A DNA stretch of 64,000 nucleotides from Viridibacterium silvisoli (GCF_036017035.1 NZ_JAYXHS010000001.1:682001-746000); one strand, 5' to 3'. Shown: positions 35,344 to 44,660, numbered from the stretch's first letter. The notes: generated by a model from the letters alone, not told the origin. Numbers and translations are program-made.

Positions 35344-36303
35344 TCAGGCCTTCTTGAGTAAGGAGCGCAAACGGGTGCTGACTTTGCCGATCAAGGTGGT
35401 CGGCGGCTTGGGGGCGATGTGGCGTGAGCGCGTGAGCAAGGCTTTCTGCAGCGCATAAACACTTTGCGGCCGCTCCAGCGGATTGATCAGCAGGCACCAG
35501 TCGATCGTTTCCAGCATGTGGATGGAGTACTCGCCCGCCCAGCGCTTGGTGGCCGGCTCCAGCAGATCTTTCTTGATGCGTTCGTCGGAACGCTGCGGCG
35601 CAGAGCCGGACAGGCAGGCATACATCGAAGCGCCTACGCTGTAGATGTCGCTCCACGGACCCAGATTGTCGCGGTCATTGAACTGTTCGGGTGGCGCAAA
35701 GCCCGGCGTGTACATGGGCTTGAGCATCGGCGTGTCCTGCGCCAGGGTCTGGCGTGCAGCGCCGAAGTCGAGCAAGACCGGCGTGCCATCGTTGCGCAGA
35801 TAGATGTTCGAAGGCTTGATGTCGAGGTGCAGCAGCTTGTGGGCGTGCACTTCGCGCAGACCATTCAGGAGGCGCGTAAACACGCCGCGGATGAAGCGCT
35901 CCTTGATATGGCCCTTGTTGCGGTGGATGAAATCCTGAAGCGTGCGACCGCGCTCGAACTGCATCACCATGTAGACGGTGCCGTTGGCGCGGAAGAAGTT
36001 GAGCACGCGCACTACGTTGGGGTGCATCAGCTTGGCCAGCGAACGGCCTTCTTCGAAGAAGCACTTCATGCCGTAACGGAACGCGGCCTGATGCTCCTCG
36101 GTGATCTGCGGCTCGATCTCGCCGGCCTTGCGCAAGGCCAGCGAATTCGGCAGGTACTCCTTGATGGCAACCGGCACTTGCTGGTCATCCGTCGCCAGAT
36201 AGACGATGGAAAACCCGCCGAGACTGAGCTGCTGTTCGATGCGGTATTGTTCGAGCTGGAAGCCCGGTGGCAAGGGGCTATTTATTTGAGACGGCATAGC
36301 CAT
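35344..36303 (-). CDS. Serine/threonine protein kinase
   Basis: 319 residues consisting mainly of a bacterial Hanks-type kinase domain: glycine loop LSLGGFSIVYLA, Lys48 in VAIKEYL, catalytic LHLDIKPSN (Asp161, Asn166), metal site LLDFGAAR (Asp179) and APPEQF. The catalytic loop is HLD rather than HRD, so it lacks the Arg used for activation-loop control. No membrane segment or sensor domain follows the kinase core; the C-terminal about 40 residues are basic. It pairs with the downstream PP2C phosphatase. The linkage with rph and yicC is a familiar betaproteobacterial layout; its targets are not known. Confidence 0.9.
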   Translation of the reverse strand: MAMPSQINSPLPPGFQLEQYRIEQQLSLGGFSIVYLATDDQQVPVAIKEYLPNSLALRKAGEIEPQITEEHQAAFRYGMKCFFEEGRSLAKLMHPNVVRVLNFFRANGTVYMVMQFERGRTLQDFIHRNKGHIKERFIRGVFTRLLNGLREVHAHKLLHLDIKPSNIYLRNDGTPVLLDFGAARQTLAQDTPMLKPMYTPGFAPPEQFNDRDNLGPWSDIYSVGASMYACLSGSAPQRSDERIKKDLLEPATKRWAGEYSIHMLETIDWCLLINPLERPQSVYALQKALLTRSRHIAPKPPTTLIGKVSTRLRSLLKKA

Positions 36304-36415
36304 GAGTTAGTATCCGCCGCTGGTTCTGCATTGCACAAACGGTTGGCGCCACGGCAGTCCCGCAATCGATGCAGCTGACAATCTGAGCAATCCCACCACC
36401 TTACGGAATATCCCA

Positions 36416-37282
36416 ATGGTATATAGCATGACTGGTTACGCGGCGCTGACCCGCAATCTTGGCAGCGTGTCGTTGCAATTGGAGCTGCGCAGCGTCAACT
36501 CCCGTTATCTGGATCCCACCTTCCGCATCACCGAAGAGCTCCGCTTTGTCGAGCCGATGTTGCGCGATCTTATCGGCGCGAGCCTAACACGTGGCAAGGT
36601 GGAATGCCGCGCCAACTTACAGGCGGCCGCTCAGGGAACATCTGATCTTGCAGTCAATACCGAAATGCTGCAGCGCCTCGCCGGCGCCCAGGCCCAGGTT
36701 CGTGCGCTGATGCCGGAGGCCAAGCCGCTGTCCACCGGCGAAGTGCTGCGCTGGCCTGGTGTCATGGCCGAAGAAACGCTGTCGCAGGAGACGCTGGCCG
36801 AAGCCATGAACGCGCTGGGCAAGCAAGCGCTGGAAGAGTTGCGCGCCAGCCGCGCACGCGAAGGCGCCAAACTGGTGACGGCCTTGCGCGAACGCGTCAC
36901 CTCGATCCGTGCCAAGCTGGTGATTGCCGAGCCACTGATTCCCGCCGCCGTGGAGGAATACCGCAAGCGCATGACGCAACGCCTGCAGGAAGCCATGGCG
37001 ACGCAGGACGACGACCGTATCCGCCAGGAAGTGACGCTGTTCGCCCAGCGCGCGGACGTCGCGGAAGAGCTGACGCGCCTTGCCACGCACCTTGACGAAG
37101 TGGAACGCGTGCTGAAGGCCGGCGGCGCCGTCGGCAAGCGGCTGGACTTCCTCATGCAGGAACTCAACCGCGAAGCCAACACGCTGGCCTCGAAGTCAGT
37201 GTCAGCCGAACTCACCGGCATCTCGGTGGACCTCAAGGTCTACATCGAGCAGATGCGCGAGCAGGTACAGAACCTGGAGTGA
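36416..37282 (+). CDS. yicC: YicC family endoribonuclease
   Basis: 288 residues. N-terminal SMTGYAALTRNLGSVSLQLELRSVNSRYLD and C-terminal GKRLDFLMQELNREANTLASKS are the YicC signatures. YicC proteins are associated with RNA turnover and recent work describes them as endoribonucleases. Start ATG 36416 gives MVYSMTGYA, as in homologues; ATG 36428 is a shorter alternative. In many betaproteobacteria yicC is directly followed by gmk; here a three-gene minus-strand efflux module intervenes. Confidence 0.92.
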   Translation: MVYSMTGYAALTRNLGSVSLQLELRSVNSRYLDPTFRITEELRFVEPMLRDLIGASLTRGKVECRANLQAAAQGTSDLAVNTEMLQRLAGAQAQVRALMPEAKPLSTGEVLRWPGVMAEETLSQETLAEAMNALGKQALEELRASRAREGAKLVTALRERVTSIRAKLVIAEPLIPAAVEEYRKRMTQRLQEAMATQDDDRIRQEVTLFAQRADVAEELTRLATHLDEVERVLKAGGAVGKRLDFLMQELNREANTLASKSVSAELTGISVDLKVYIEQMREQVQNLE

Positions 37283-37295
37283 GCTCGCCGCGCGA

Positions 37296-38720
37296 TCAGC
37301 GCGTGGCGGTCTTGTCCGCAGCTTTGTCGCTGGCCTCGAAGCTGCCACCGAGTGCCAGATACAGATTGACGCGCTGGGCCAGTTGTTCGCTCCGGACGTG
37401 AATCTGCGAGGTACGCGCTGCGTACAGCGCCAGTTGACGCTGGCCGACTGTGCGCAGGTCGGCCTTGCCGACCTTGTACTGGATCTGCGAAAGATCGAGC
37501 GCCCGCTGAACATTCTTGACGTTGTCGACGAGAATCGCGTCACGGTCACGCAAAGCCCCTTCCGCCGACAACGCGCCTTCGACATCGCTGAAAGCACGCT
37601 GGGCGATGCGGGCATAGTCCGCGACCGCCAGTTTCTGCTCGGAACTGCGAATCTCCACCTGCGCCTGCAAAGCCCCCCCTTGATAGAGGGGCGCGACGAG
37701 GTTCGCACCCAGACTCCACACCGGATTGTCATGGTCCTTGAGCACGAAGAGTTCGCTCGACACATTGCTTCCGGAAGCGGTCAGGCTGATGCGCGGCAAG
37801 CGCGCGGCCTTCGCCTCTTCGACACGGTCGAAAGCAGCCGCCACGCGCCGTTCCGCAGCAACAACATCAGGACGACGCTCCAGCAATTCTGAAGGCAAGC
37901 CCAATGGCGCAGGAGCCGGTACGCTCACCAGTTGCGGTGCGACGGCAACCTCAGCCGACGGGTAACGTCCCAGCAACAGCTCGAGCGCTCGCAAAGCCTG
38001 ATCTCGCGAATAGTCGACCTGGCGCAAGGTGTCACGGAAGGTGCTGCTGTTTGCACGCGCGTCCACTACCGCACTCTCGTCACCAGCGCCGACACGCAAG
38101 CGCTCCTGCGAAAGGCGCAGCAGCTCGTCCGACGCCTTCACCATGTCCTGTGCGACGCCCTTCTGCAAGCCACTTTCTATCGCCAGGAAATAACTCTTGG
38201 CGACCACCGCGGCGAGCGACTGACGCGCATAGGCATAGTCGGCTTCGATCGAAGCGTACTGCGCCTGGGCAGCGTTCCGGCCGTAACGCACGCGTCCCCA
38301 CACATCCAGTTCAAGCGAGGCACTGACGAAGACCCCGGTGAGGCCGGAGCCATCACCCCCCATCTTGCCGCCGCCGTGCGCCAGCATGTTCACCGCCGGA
38401 TACAAGGCTGCGCCTGCCACTTTCACGTAGCCACCCGCCTGCTCGACACGCGCGGCAGCGAGCCGGATGTCTGCGTTGTAGGCCAGTGCTTCATCGACCA
38501 AGGCCGCCAGCACCGGGTCGTTGAACGAGGCAAGCCATCGGTCAACCACCGGTTGCGAACCGCCCGCACGCCCCTTCCAGTCAGCAGGCACGGTCGTATG
38601 CGGCATCGCCTCCTTCTGGATATCGACAGCCGAAGGCGGTGACTTGGTCACGCACGCAGCGACGGCCCCTGCGATGAGCAGCAGGGACAAGCGCTTGATC
38701 ATGATCGAATCGGTCGCCAT
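37296..38720 (-). CDS. NodT-type outer-membrane efflux lipoprotein
   Basis: 474 residues with a lipobox (AGAVAACVT) and two OEP repeats, typical of the NodT/TolC class: PVVDRWLASFNDPVLAALVDEALAYNADIRLA in the first half and LLERRPDVVAAERRVAAAFDRV before the second. It forms a trimeric outer-membrane channel in a tripartite exporter. Its ATG overlaps the stop of the yiaV-like gene (ATGA at 38720), so it is coupled to it. No inner-membrane pump of the RND, MFS or ABC class is in the operon. Confidence 0.92.
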   Translation of the reverse strand: MATDSIMIKRLSLLLIAGAVAACVTKSPPSAVDIQKEAMPHTTVPADWKGRAGGSQPVVDRWLASFNDPVLAALVDEALAYNADIRLAAARVEQAGGYVKVAGAALYPAVNMLAHGGGKMGGDGSGLTGVFVSASLELDVWGRVRYGRNAAQAQYASIEADYAYARQSLAAVVAKSYFLAIESGLQKGVAQDMVKASDELLRLSQERLRVGAGDESAVVDARANSSTFRDTLRQVDYSRDQALRALELLLGRYPSAEVAVAPQLVSVPAPAPLGLPSELLERRPDVVAAERRVAAAFDRVEEAKAARLPRISLTASGSNVSSELFVLKDHDNPVWSLGANLVAPLYQGGALQAQVEIRSSEQKLAVADYARIAQRAFSDVEGALSAEGALRDRDAILVDNVKNVQRALDLSQIQYKVGKADLRTVGQRQLALYAARTSQIHVRSEQLAQRVNLYLALGGSFEASDKAADKTATR

Positions 38721-39940
38721 CAGTGCAGCTTCAGGACGAGGTAGTTGGTAATCGAGCCGACGCGGATCAACACCTTGCGCAAGATGTGCAACGCGGCTAC
38801 ATGCTCGGTGAAGATCGCGGCGTCACCAGTAGCTCCAGCCGCGAGGAACAGGTCGCGATCCTTCTCGGCGACGTTCAGCTTGACGGGGAAGCGACCTGGC
38901 GCCTGGGGATAAGAACCCGTCTGTGGTATCCCACCCGACTGCATGACCTGGCCCTGCCCCTGTGCCCAGACGATCGAGTCGACCGTCGCCTTGATCACGT
39001 GCCCGGGATGACTGACCAGCGCGATCTCGGCTTCATTGCCGGGCTCCACCGCGACCAGTTCGTTCTGGTTGTACAGGGCGATGACCTGGTAGGTCTCCTC
39101 GACAAAGCTCATCGCCGGTGCGACGGGAAATGCGGTGACATACGAGCCGGGCCGCAACTGTACGTTGATGGCATAACCACTGGTCGGTGCATACACCGAG
39201 GTCTGGTCCAGATCCCATTGCTTGCTCGCCACATCAGCGCGGCTCGCATCCACCTGCGCCTTGGCGGTGGCAATCTGCGCCCGTGCCGATGCAACCGTAG
39301 CCTGCTCGCCATTTACCTGACCCGACAGCCTCTGCGTGACCTGCGCCTCGTTGGCCGTCGCCGTTGCAAGCTGAGCCTGCAGTTCGATCGCATTGGCTTC
39401 GGCTTGCTCCAGCGCAAACTTGTCGCCCGCACCCGTGCTCACGAGTTCGCGATTCTGCGTCACGCGCAAACGCGCCAGCTCCAGCTTCGGCCGCAAGGCG
39501 GCAACCTGTCCGCTGGCCGCCTTGAGTTGCTCGCGCAATTCACGCGCGCCTGCAGACGCATCAACCAGCCCGGCGCTGCTCTGCTCAAGCTTGGCTTCAT
39601 CCGCAGCGAGCCGGGCCTTGGCCGCCTTGAGATCATTCTGATACGGCGTCGGATCGATGCGGAACAGCAACTCGCCTTTCTTGACCAGGCGATTGGGTTC
39701 GACCGGCACCTCGATGACGCGGCCTTTCACCTGCGGAATGACCTGCACGACGTACTTGATCACTCGCACATCGTTTGAAGACGGCGCGACGACGTTGAGC
39801 GTCAGGATCATTGTGGCCAGCCCGACGATCGGAATGATGACAACGGTGACCTGCGACGTGGTGTTCCACGGCAGCCACTTGAACTTGATGAAAATCAGCC
39901 AGACGAAGAAGGAGTAAATCCCGAGTATCAGCAGATCCAT
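38720..39940 (-). CDS. yiaV: YiaV-like HlyD-family membrane fusion protein
   Basis: 406 residues. Two N-terminal hydrophobic segments (MDLLILGIYSFFVWLIFI and VTVVIIPIVGLATMILTLNV) anchor it, followed by a lipoyl half (VPVEPNRLVKKGELLFRIDP), a long Ala/Glu/Arg-rich hairpin (about 100-240) and the second half with LDQTSVYAPTSGYAINV. Length and double anchor match E. coli YiaV. It would bridge an inner-membrane component to the NodT channel. It is coupled by ATGA overlaps to genes on both sides. Confidence 0.9.
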   Translation of the reverse strand: MDLLILGIYSFFVWLIFIKFKWLPWNTTSQVTVVIIPIVGLATMILTLNVVAPSSNDVRVIKYVVQVIPQVKGRVIEVPVEPNRLVKKGELLFRIDPTPYQNDLKAAKARLAADEAKLEQSSAGLVDASAGARELREQLKAASGQVAALRPKLELARLRVTQNRELVSTGAGDKFALEQAEANAIELQAQLATATANEAQVTQRLSGQVNGEQATVASARAQIATAKAQVDASRADVASKQWDLDQTSVYAPTSGYAINVQLRPGSYVTAFPVAPAMSFVEETYQVIALYNQNELVAVEPGNEAEIALVSHPGHVIKATVDSIVWAQGQGQVMQSGGIPQTGSYPQAPGRFPVKLNVAEKDRDLFLAAGATGDAAIFTEHVAALHILRKVLIRVGSITNYLVLKLH

Positions 39941-40500
39941 TACGCGTCCCCTGCCTTTCCGCTTTCGGTAGGCTCGACGCGTACGGCCGCCAGCTCGTTG
40001 CGCAATGTCTTGAGCCCTGCCGGCAGAACACCTCGTGCGGCCATCTCGTCGAGCTCGTGCTTCAGGTGGGCAATTTCCTCGGCGACTATCTCGCCAGCTT
40101 TCGCCTTGGCGCCCATCTCGTGGTAGTAGTCGTCATGTTTCTCGGTGCCATACGCCACCCGGTACGCCACGGGCTTCGTGTAGGCCCACAGCCATGCGAA
40201 CGGCCACAGCAAGCCGCCGAATACGAGTGACAACAGACACAGCGTGTGGATCGCATCCTTCTGCGGGTGATGGCGCTTGTGCGCAATCTTCTCGGGCATG
40301 ACGTGAACGATCCAGAACAGCACGACGGCCACGATGGGAACCACCACCACGACAAACCAGGCTATGCCGGTTGCAGCAGCATCGAGCGCATCACCGGAAA
40401 GAAAAGATGCCGATGCCGGCGTAGCAACCGCAGCCAGACCGAGGATCGCAGCAAATCGCGCCAAGGCAGTGCGGCCATTCGTGAAACTGGGCCTGAACAT
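39940..40500 (-). CDS. yiaW: YiaW-like DUF3302 membrane protein
   Basis: 186 residues, longer than E. coli YiaW (about 107). After an N-terminal signal-like segment (LARFAAILGLAAVATPASAS), two hydrophobic helices appear (GIAWFVVVVVPIVAVVLFWIV and IHTLCLLSLVFGGLLWPFAWLWAY), and between them a basic loop (KIAHKRHHPQKD). The C-terminal part is a charged helix (EEIAHLKHELDEMAARG). DUF3302 is found with yiaV-type genes. As first gene in the operon it may supply the inner-membrane partner, but that is inference. CGGGAG precedes the ATG. Confidence 0.85.
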   Translation of the reverse strand: MFRPSFTNGRTALARFAAILGLAAVATPASASFLSGDALDAAATGIAWFVVVVVPIVAVVLFWIVHVMPEKIAHKRHHPQKDAIHTLCLLSLVFGGLLWPFAWLWAYTKPVAYRVAYGTEKHDDYYHEMGAKAKAGEIVAEEIAHLKHELDEMAARGVLPAGLKTLRNELAAVRVEPTESGKAGDA

Positions 40501-40979
40501 TACTTCTCCCGTTTAAGGTGATCCATGCCGCCGACGCGGCTCTGACACAAGACCCATCATTCATGCGAGTTGCGACTACGCATGATTGTTTCTTTTTGTG
40601 GCCCGATTATGACACCGGATATGAAGCTGACAAGCAGACCGCTCGCGTCATTCAAAAAACGTGCCGGGGCCTTCATTCTTGCGCAAGCTGCATGGGGCCG
40701 CCAGACAAAGAGTCACGAGCACTGCTCACGGGCAAAGGGCCATACTTGCCGATTTGCTAAAATTGCTGCGGCAGCCGCAATGCTGCGGGTTTGTGTAGTA
40801 AATTGCGGGAACAGCCTCGAAGCAGCCGCTATCTTCTTTAAGATCAACGGCTTGAACTGAGAAATCAGGCATTTGAGGGTAGGTTTCCGAAATTCTTCGG
40901 GGAGCGTCACTGTTCCTCACACCGCGAGTCTTTCGCACCTGACCTGGACATGGGCACCACGTGCCCGCGCCGAGCCACT
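40501..40979. other. Intergenic region between the yiaW module and gmk
   Basis: 479 bases. It must hold the promoters of the divergent yiaW and gmk transcripts. It is less GC-rich than its surroundings. Several short reading frames are open but none has coding character or a good ribosome binding site. No tRNA or riboswitch is recognisable. Confidence 0.4.
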
Positions 40980-41594
40980 ATGACCGGTATTCTCTTCATC
41001 GTTTCTGCGCCATCGGGCGCTGGCAAGACCACTCTGGTGCGTGCCCTGCTGCGAAACGACTCCGCCATCCGCCTGTCCGTTTCCTACACAACGCGCGCGC
41101 CGCGTGAAGGCGAAGTCGATGGCGTGGCCTACAACTTCGTCAGCCAGGCACGTTTCGAGGCCATGCGCGATGCGGGCGAATTCCTGGAATGGGCCGAAGT
41201 GCATGGCAACTTCTATGCAACCTCCCGTCCCTGGCTACAGCAACAACTGGCCAAGGGGCAGGACGTGCTGCTCGAAATCGACTGGCAGGGCGCGGAACAG
41301 GTGCGGAAGCAATTCGACGAACCAGTGAGCATCTTCATCATGCCACCTTCCTTTGCCGTACTTGAAACCCGCCTGCGCGGTCGCGGCACAGATAGTCAGG
41401 AAGTCATCGAACGCCGGCTGTCTGCTGCGCGCGACGAAATGCGCCGCGTAACGGAATTCGACTACGCTATAATTAACAATGACTTGCAGGAAGCGCTCAG
41501 CGATCTGCGTGTCGTCGTACGCGCCGCCCGGTTGCGTACGACGCAGACGCGAGCGCGCAACCCCGAGGTATTCGTCGACAACCTCGGTCAATAG
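40980..41594 (+). CDS. gmk: Guanylate kinase
   Basis: 204 residues. P-loop SAPSGAGKTT at 9-18, GMP-binding VSYTTRAPREGEVDGVAYNF and the FYATSRPWL block are conserved. It phosphorylates GMP to GDP, feeding GTP and indirectly (p)ppGpp and c-di-GMP. ATG 40980 gives the family start MTGILFIVSAPSG; the open frame before it lacks support. The gene leads a gmk-rpoZ-spoT cluster that is common in proteobacteria. Confidence 0.96.
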   Translation: MTGILFIVSAPSGAGKTTLVRALLRNDSAIRLSVSYTTRAPREGEVDGVAYNFVSQARFEAMRDAGEFLEWAEVHGNFYATSRPWLQQQLAKGQDVLLEIDWQGAEQVRKQFDEPVSIFIMPPSFAVLETRLRGRGTDSQEVIERRLSAARDEMRRVTEFDYAIINNDLQEALSDLRVVVRAARLRTTQTRARNPEVFVDNLGQ

Positions 41595-41748
41595 AGGCAC
41601 TCTTGCAGCAGGTTCATGTCCATACAAAATGGGCGTGAGGCGTTGTTATTTGCTGGCGCCGCCTTCCGCGCACATGCTTGATGTGCCGCTGTTGTCTGGG
41701 TTGTTACCGCCTGTTTTTTGCTTTTTTTTGTTTTTCCCGGAGTACACC

Positions 41749-41955
41749 ATGGCCCGTATCACCATTGAAGATTGCCTGCAGAAGTTTTCCAACCGTTTTG
41801 AGCTGACATTGGCTGCGACTTATCGCGCACGTCAGCTGGCTTCCGGCAGCACGCCGCATGTGGAAGCAGAACGCGACAAACCCACGGTTATCGCCCTGCG
41901 TGAAATTGCAGCGGGCAAAGTGGGCCGCGAAGTTCTCGGACGCAGTCAGTCCTGA
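41749..41955 (+). CDS. rpoZ: RNA polymerase omega subunit
   Basis: 68 residues, starting MARITIEDCLQKFSNRFEL and including AATYRARQL and KPTVIALREIAAGKVG, the omega subunit signature. It stabilises the beta' subunit and contributes to the ppGpp-binding site of RNA polymerase. CCCGGAG lies upstream of the ATG. It is followed by spoT after 111 bases that carry a repeat-like palindrome. Confidence 0.97.
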   Translation: MARITIEDCLQKFSNRFELTLAATYRARQLASGSTPHVEAERDKPTVIALREIAAGKVGREVLGRSQS

Positions 41956-42026
41956 CAGTAGACCGGCATCTGGAGGACTTCGCTTGGGTATCCGCCCGCA
42001 TTCCTTCTCCCGAAGCCTGATCTGTT

Positions 42027-42049
42027 CCCCTCGCCCTGCGGGTGAGGGG
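42027..42049. repeat. REP-like palindrome upstream of spoT
   Basis: Inverted repeat CCCCTCGCCC / GGGTGAGGGG around TGC, with one G-T mismatch. The form resembles extragenic palindromes repeated in many proteobacterial genomes. It ends 17 bases before the spoT start, in the rpoZ-spoT gap. Only one copy was noticed in this window. Confidence 0.5.
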
Positions 42050-42066
42050 ATGGAAGTGAGCGCGCC

Positions 42067-44355
42067 ATGAAATCTGCCGCGCACGAACCCACTTCCCCGA
42101 GAATCCTGCAGCCGGCTGTCTCGCTGGTACAGGCCAACGATGACACAGCGCCCTCCGTTGAGCAGGTCTCGAACGAAGCCATCGAGTTTTCTCGCCTGCG
42201 CCTGCAGGCATCGCGTTATCTCAAACCGGAAGATGTGGAACGGCTCGAAGCGGCCTTCCAGATGTCAGTGCGCGCCCATGCCGGGCAATTCCGCATCAGC
42301 GGCGATCCTTATGTATCGCATCCGCTGGCCGTCGCCGAAATCCTCGCCCAATGGCACCTTGATGCGCATGCCTTGATTGGTGGCCTGCTGCACGATGTCA
42401 TGGAAGATTGCGACATCACCAAGGACGACATCGCCAAGGAATTCGGCAAGATCGCAGCAGATCTTGTGGATGGCGTCTCGAAGCTCGACCGCATCGAGTT
42501 CCGTTCGTACGAGGAAGCCCAGGCCGAGAACTACCGCAAGATGTTCCTGGCCATGGCGCGCGATGTGCGCGTCATTCTCATCAAACTGGCCGACCGCCTG
42601 CACAATATGCGCACGCTCGGTGCAGTTCGTCCCGACAAACGCCGCCGCATTGCGCGCGAAACGCTGGAGATCTATGCGCCGATCGCCAACCGGCTCGGAC
42701 TGAACACGCTTTATCGCGAACTGCAGGAGCTGTCTTTCAAGAACAGCTACCCGACACGCTATCGCGTGCTGAGCAAGGCGCTCAAGGAGTCGCGCGGCGA
42801 TCGCCGCGAAGTCGTCGCGCGCCTGATGCGCAGCATCCAGGAGCGCCTGCCGGCCTGGAACGTGGATGCCGAAGTTTACGGCCGCGAGAAGCACCTGTTC
42901 GGCATCTATCGCAAGATGGTCGAGAAGCGTCTGTCGCTGTCTCAGGTACTGGATATTTATGGCTTCCGCATCCTCGTGAAGGATCTGCCGAGCTGCTATC
43001 TGGCGCTTGGCGCTCTGCATGAGCTATACAAGCCTGTTCCGGGCAAGTTCAAGGACTACATCGCCATCCCCAAGGCGAACGGCTACCAGTCGATCCACAC
43101 GACCATCATCGGCCCAATGGGCATGCCGGTCGAAGTGCAGATCCGTACCGTCGACATGCATACGGTGGCGGAAAGCGGGGTCGCCTCACACTGGCTGTAC
43201 AAGGACGACTCTCAATCGCTGTCCGACCTGCAACGCAAGACGCATAACTGGTTGCAGTCGCTGCTCGAGCTGCAGACTGCTTCGGGTGACTCCAGCGAGT
43301 TCCTGGAACACGTCAAGATTGATCTCTTCCCGGGTGACGTATTCATCTTTTCGCCCAAGGGCAAGATCTACAACCTGCCGCGTGGCGCCACCTCGGTGGA
43401 CTTTGCCTACGCGGTGCACACCGACATCGGTAACTGCTGCGTTGCCTGCCGCATCAATGGTGAGCTGCTGCCGCTACGCACCGAGCTGAAGAACGGCGAT
43501 CAGGTCGAGATCGTCACGGCGGGCCACGCCAGCCCGAATCCGGCATGGCTGTCATATGTGCGTACTGGCAAGGCGCGCGCGGAAATCCGCCACTTCCTCA
43601 AGAGCGCGCAGCAGGAAGAGGCATCAAGCCTCGGCGAGCGACTGCTGGTCCAGGCGCTGCGCCCTCATGGTTACGTGCTCGCTGACATGGGCACGGCGGC
43701 GTGGGACAAGCTGCTCAAGGAAAATGGCATCAAGCAGCGCGACGACATCCTGACCGACATCGGCCTGGGCAAACGTCTCGCCGCCGTTGTAGCGCGTCGA
43801 CTGCAAGACCTGCAGGCAGGCCTCACCGCCAGCAGCGTTGAAGGCGAAAGTGCCAAACCGCGCAATAGCAGCCCGATCCTGATTCATGGTGGCGAAGGCA
43901 TGGCGGTACAGATGGCGCGCTGCTGTCGCCCGATTCCTGGCGATCCTATCGTCGGCATGATCCGCAAGGGGCAAGGCCTCGAGGTGCACGTCAACGACTG
44001 CCCCGTACTGACCCGCAATCACTCTGCTGACCGCGACCGCTGGATCGACGTGGAATGGGAACTCGGCACCGAGCGCATGTTCGACGTCACCATCCGTGTG
44101 CTCGTCGAGCATCGTCGTGGCGTGCTGGCACGCGTCGCAGCCGCCATCGCCGATCAGGAGTCGAACATCCAGTCGGTAGCGATGGACAGCGAGCGCGGCC
44201 CGCACACCATCATCAATTTCGTCTTGCAAGTGCATAACCGCCTGCACCTGGCGCGTATCATGCGCGCCGTGCGCCGCACGCCGGAAGTGGTGCGTATCAA
44301 CCGCATCCGCGCCGACAAGCCAACGGACAAGCCGGCCACCGACCGCAAGAACTGA
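42067..44355 (+). CDS. spoT: Bifunctional (p)ppGpp synthetase/hydrolase SpoT
   Basis: 762 residues. HD hydrolase domain at about 65-215 with SHPLAVAEIL (His85), GGLLHDVMEDC (His109-Asp110) and KLADRLHNMRTL; synthetase domain at about 260-385 with KFKDYIAIPKANGYQSIHTT; TGS domain from about 417 (DLFPGDVFIFSPKG); C-terminal ACT domain from about 680 (RMFDVTIRVLVEHRRGVLA). Intact HD motif means (p)ppGpp hydrolysis is expected as well as synthesis, so it is the SpoT/Rel type controlling the stringent response. GGAAGTGAG precedes the ATG. Confidence 0.96.
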   Translation: MKSAAHEPTSPRILQPAVSLVQANDDTAPSVEQVSNEAIEFSRLRLQASRYLKPEDVERLEAAFQMSVRAHAGQFRISGDPYVSHPLAVAEILAQWHLDAHALIGGLLHDVMEDCDITKDDIAKEFGKIAADLVDGVSKLDRIEFRSYEEAQAENYRKMFLAMARDVRVILIKLADRLHNMRTLGAVRPDKRRRIARETLEIYAPIANRLGLNTLYRELQELSFKNSYPTRYRVLSKALKESRGDRREVVARLMRSIQERLPAWNVDAEVYGREKHLFGIYRKMVEKRLSLSQVLDIYGFRILVKDLPSCYLALGALHELYKPVPGKFKDYIAIPKANGYQSIHTTIIGPMGMPVEVQIRTVDMHTVAESGVASHWLYKDDSQSLSDLQRKTHNWLQSLLELQTASGDSSEFLEHVKIDLFPGDVFIFSPKGKIYNLPRGATSVDFAYAVHTDIGNCCVACRINGELLPLRTELKNGDQVEIVTAGHASPNPAWLSYVRTGKARAEIRHFLKSAQQEEASSLGERLLVQALRPHGYVLADMGTAAWDKLLKENGIKQRDDILTDIGLGKRLAAVVARRLQDLQAGLTASSVEGESAKPRNSSPILIHGGEGMAVQMARCCRPIPGDPIVGMIRKGQGLEVHVNDCPVLTRNHSADRDRWIDVEWELGTERMFDVTIRVLVEHRRGVLARVAAAIADQESNIQSVAMDSERGPHTIINFVLQVHNRLHLARIMRAVRRTPEVVRINRIRADKPTDKPATDRKN

Positions 44356-44390
44356 CCTTTTACGCAACTCAAGCCAGCACCGGAACCACC

Positions 44391-44579
44391 ATGGCCATCT
44401 ACGAATCCGAACACACCAAATTCATGCGCGAATGGATGGAGGCCCATCCCGAAGAGCGCGAAGAGCAACGCAAGGGTCGCGCGCTTTGGTGGGACAAGCC
44501 CCAGGAACTCGCCACACAGAAAGCGCAGCGCGAATCAACGGTGGCCCAGAAGGCCTACCCTTATCAAAGCGAAGTCTGA
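44391..44579 (+). CDS. DUF3460 family protein
   Basis: 62 residues: MAIYESEHTKFMREWMEAHP, then a charged middle (EEREEQRKGRALWWDKPQE) and YPYQ near the C-terminus. This tiny cytoplasmic family is typical of betaproteobacteria. Its function is unknown. It lies 35 bases after spoT, probably cotranscribed. Confidence 0.88.
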   Translation: MAIYESEHTKFMREWMEAHPEEREEQRKGRALWWDKPQELATQKAQRESTVAQKAYPYQSEV

Positions 44580-44660
44580 CCTCGTCACGGCAAGCATGGG
44601 CGCATGCACTGCGCCCCGCTCCACACTCTCGTCAATCGGTGCCAGGTCACCGCGGCACCC

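Noticed and set aside
40518..40910. Short open frames in the yiaW-gmk interval
   Set aside because: No ribosome binding site, no codon bias, and they overlap on both strands.
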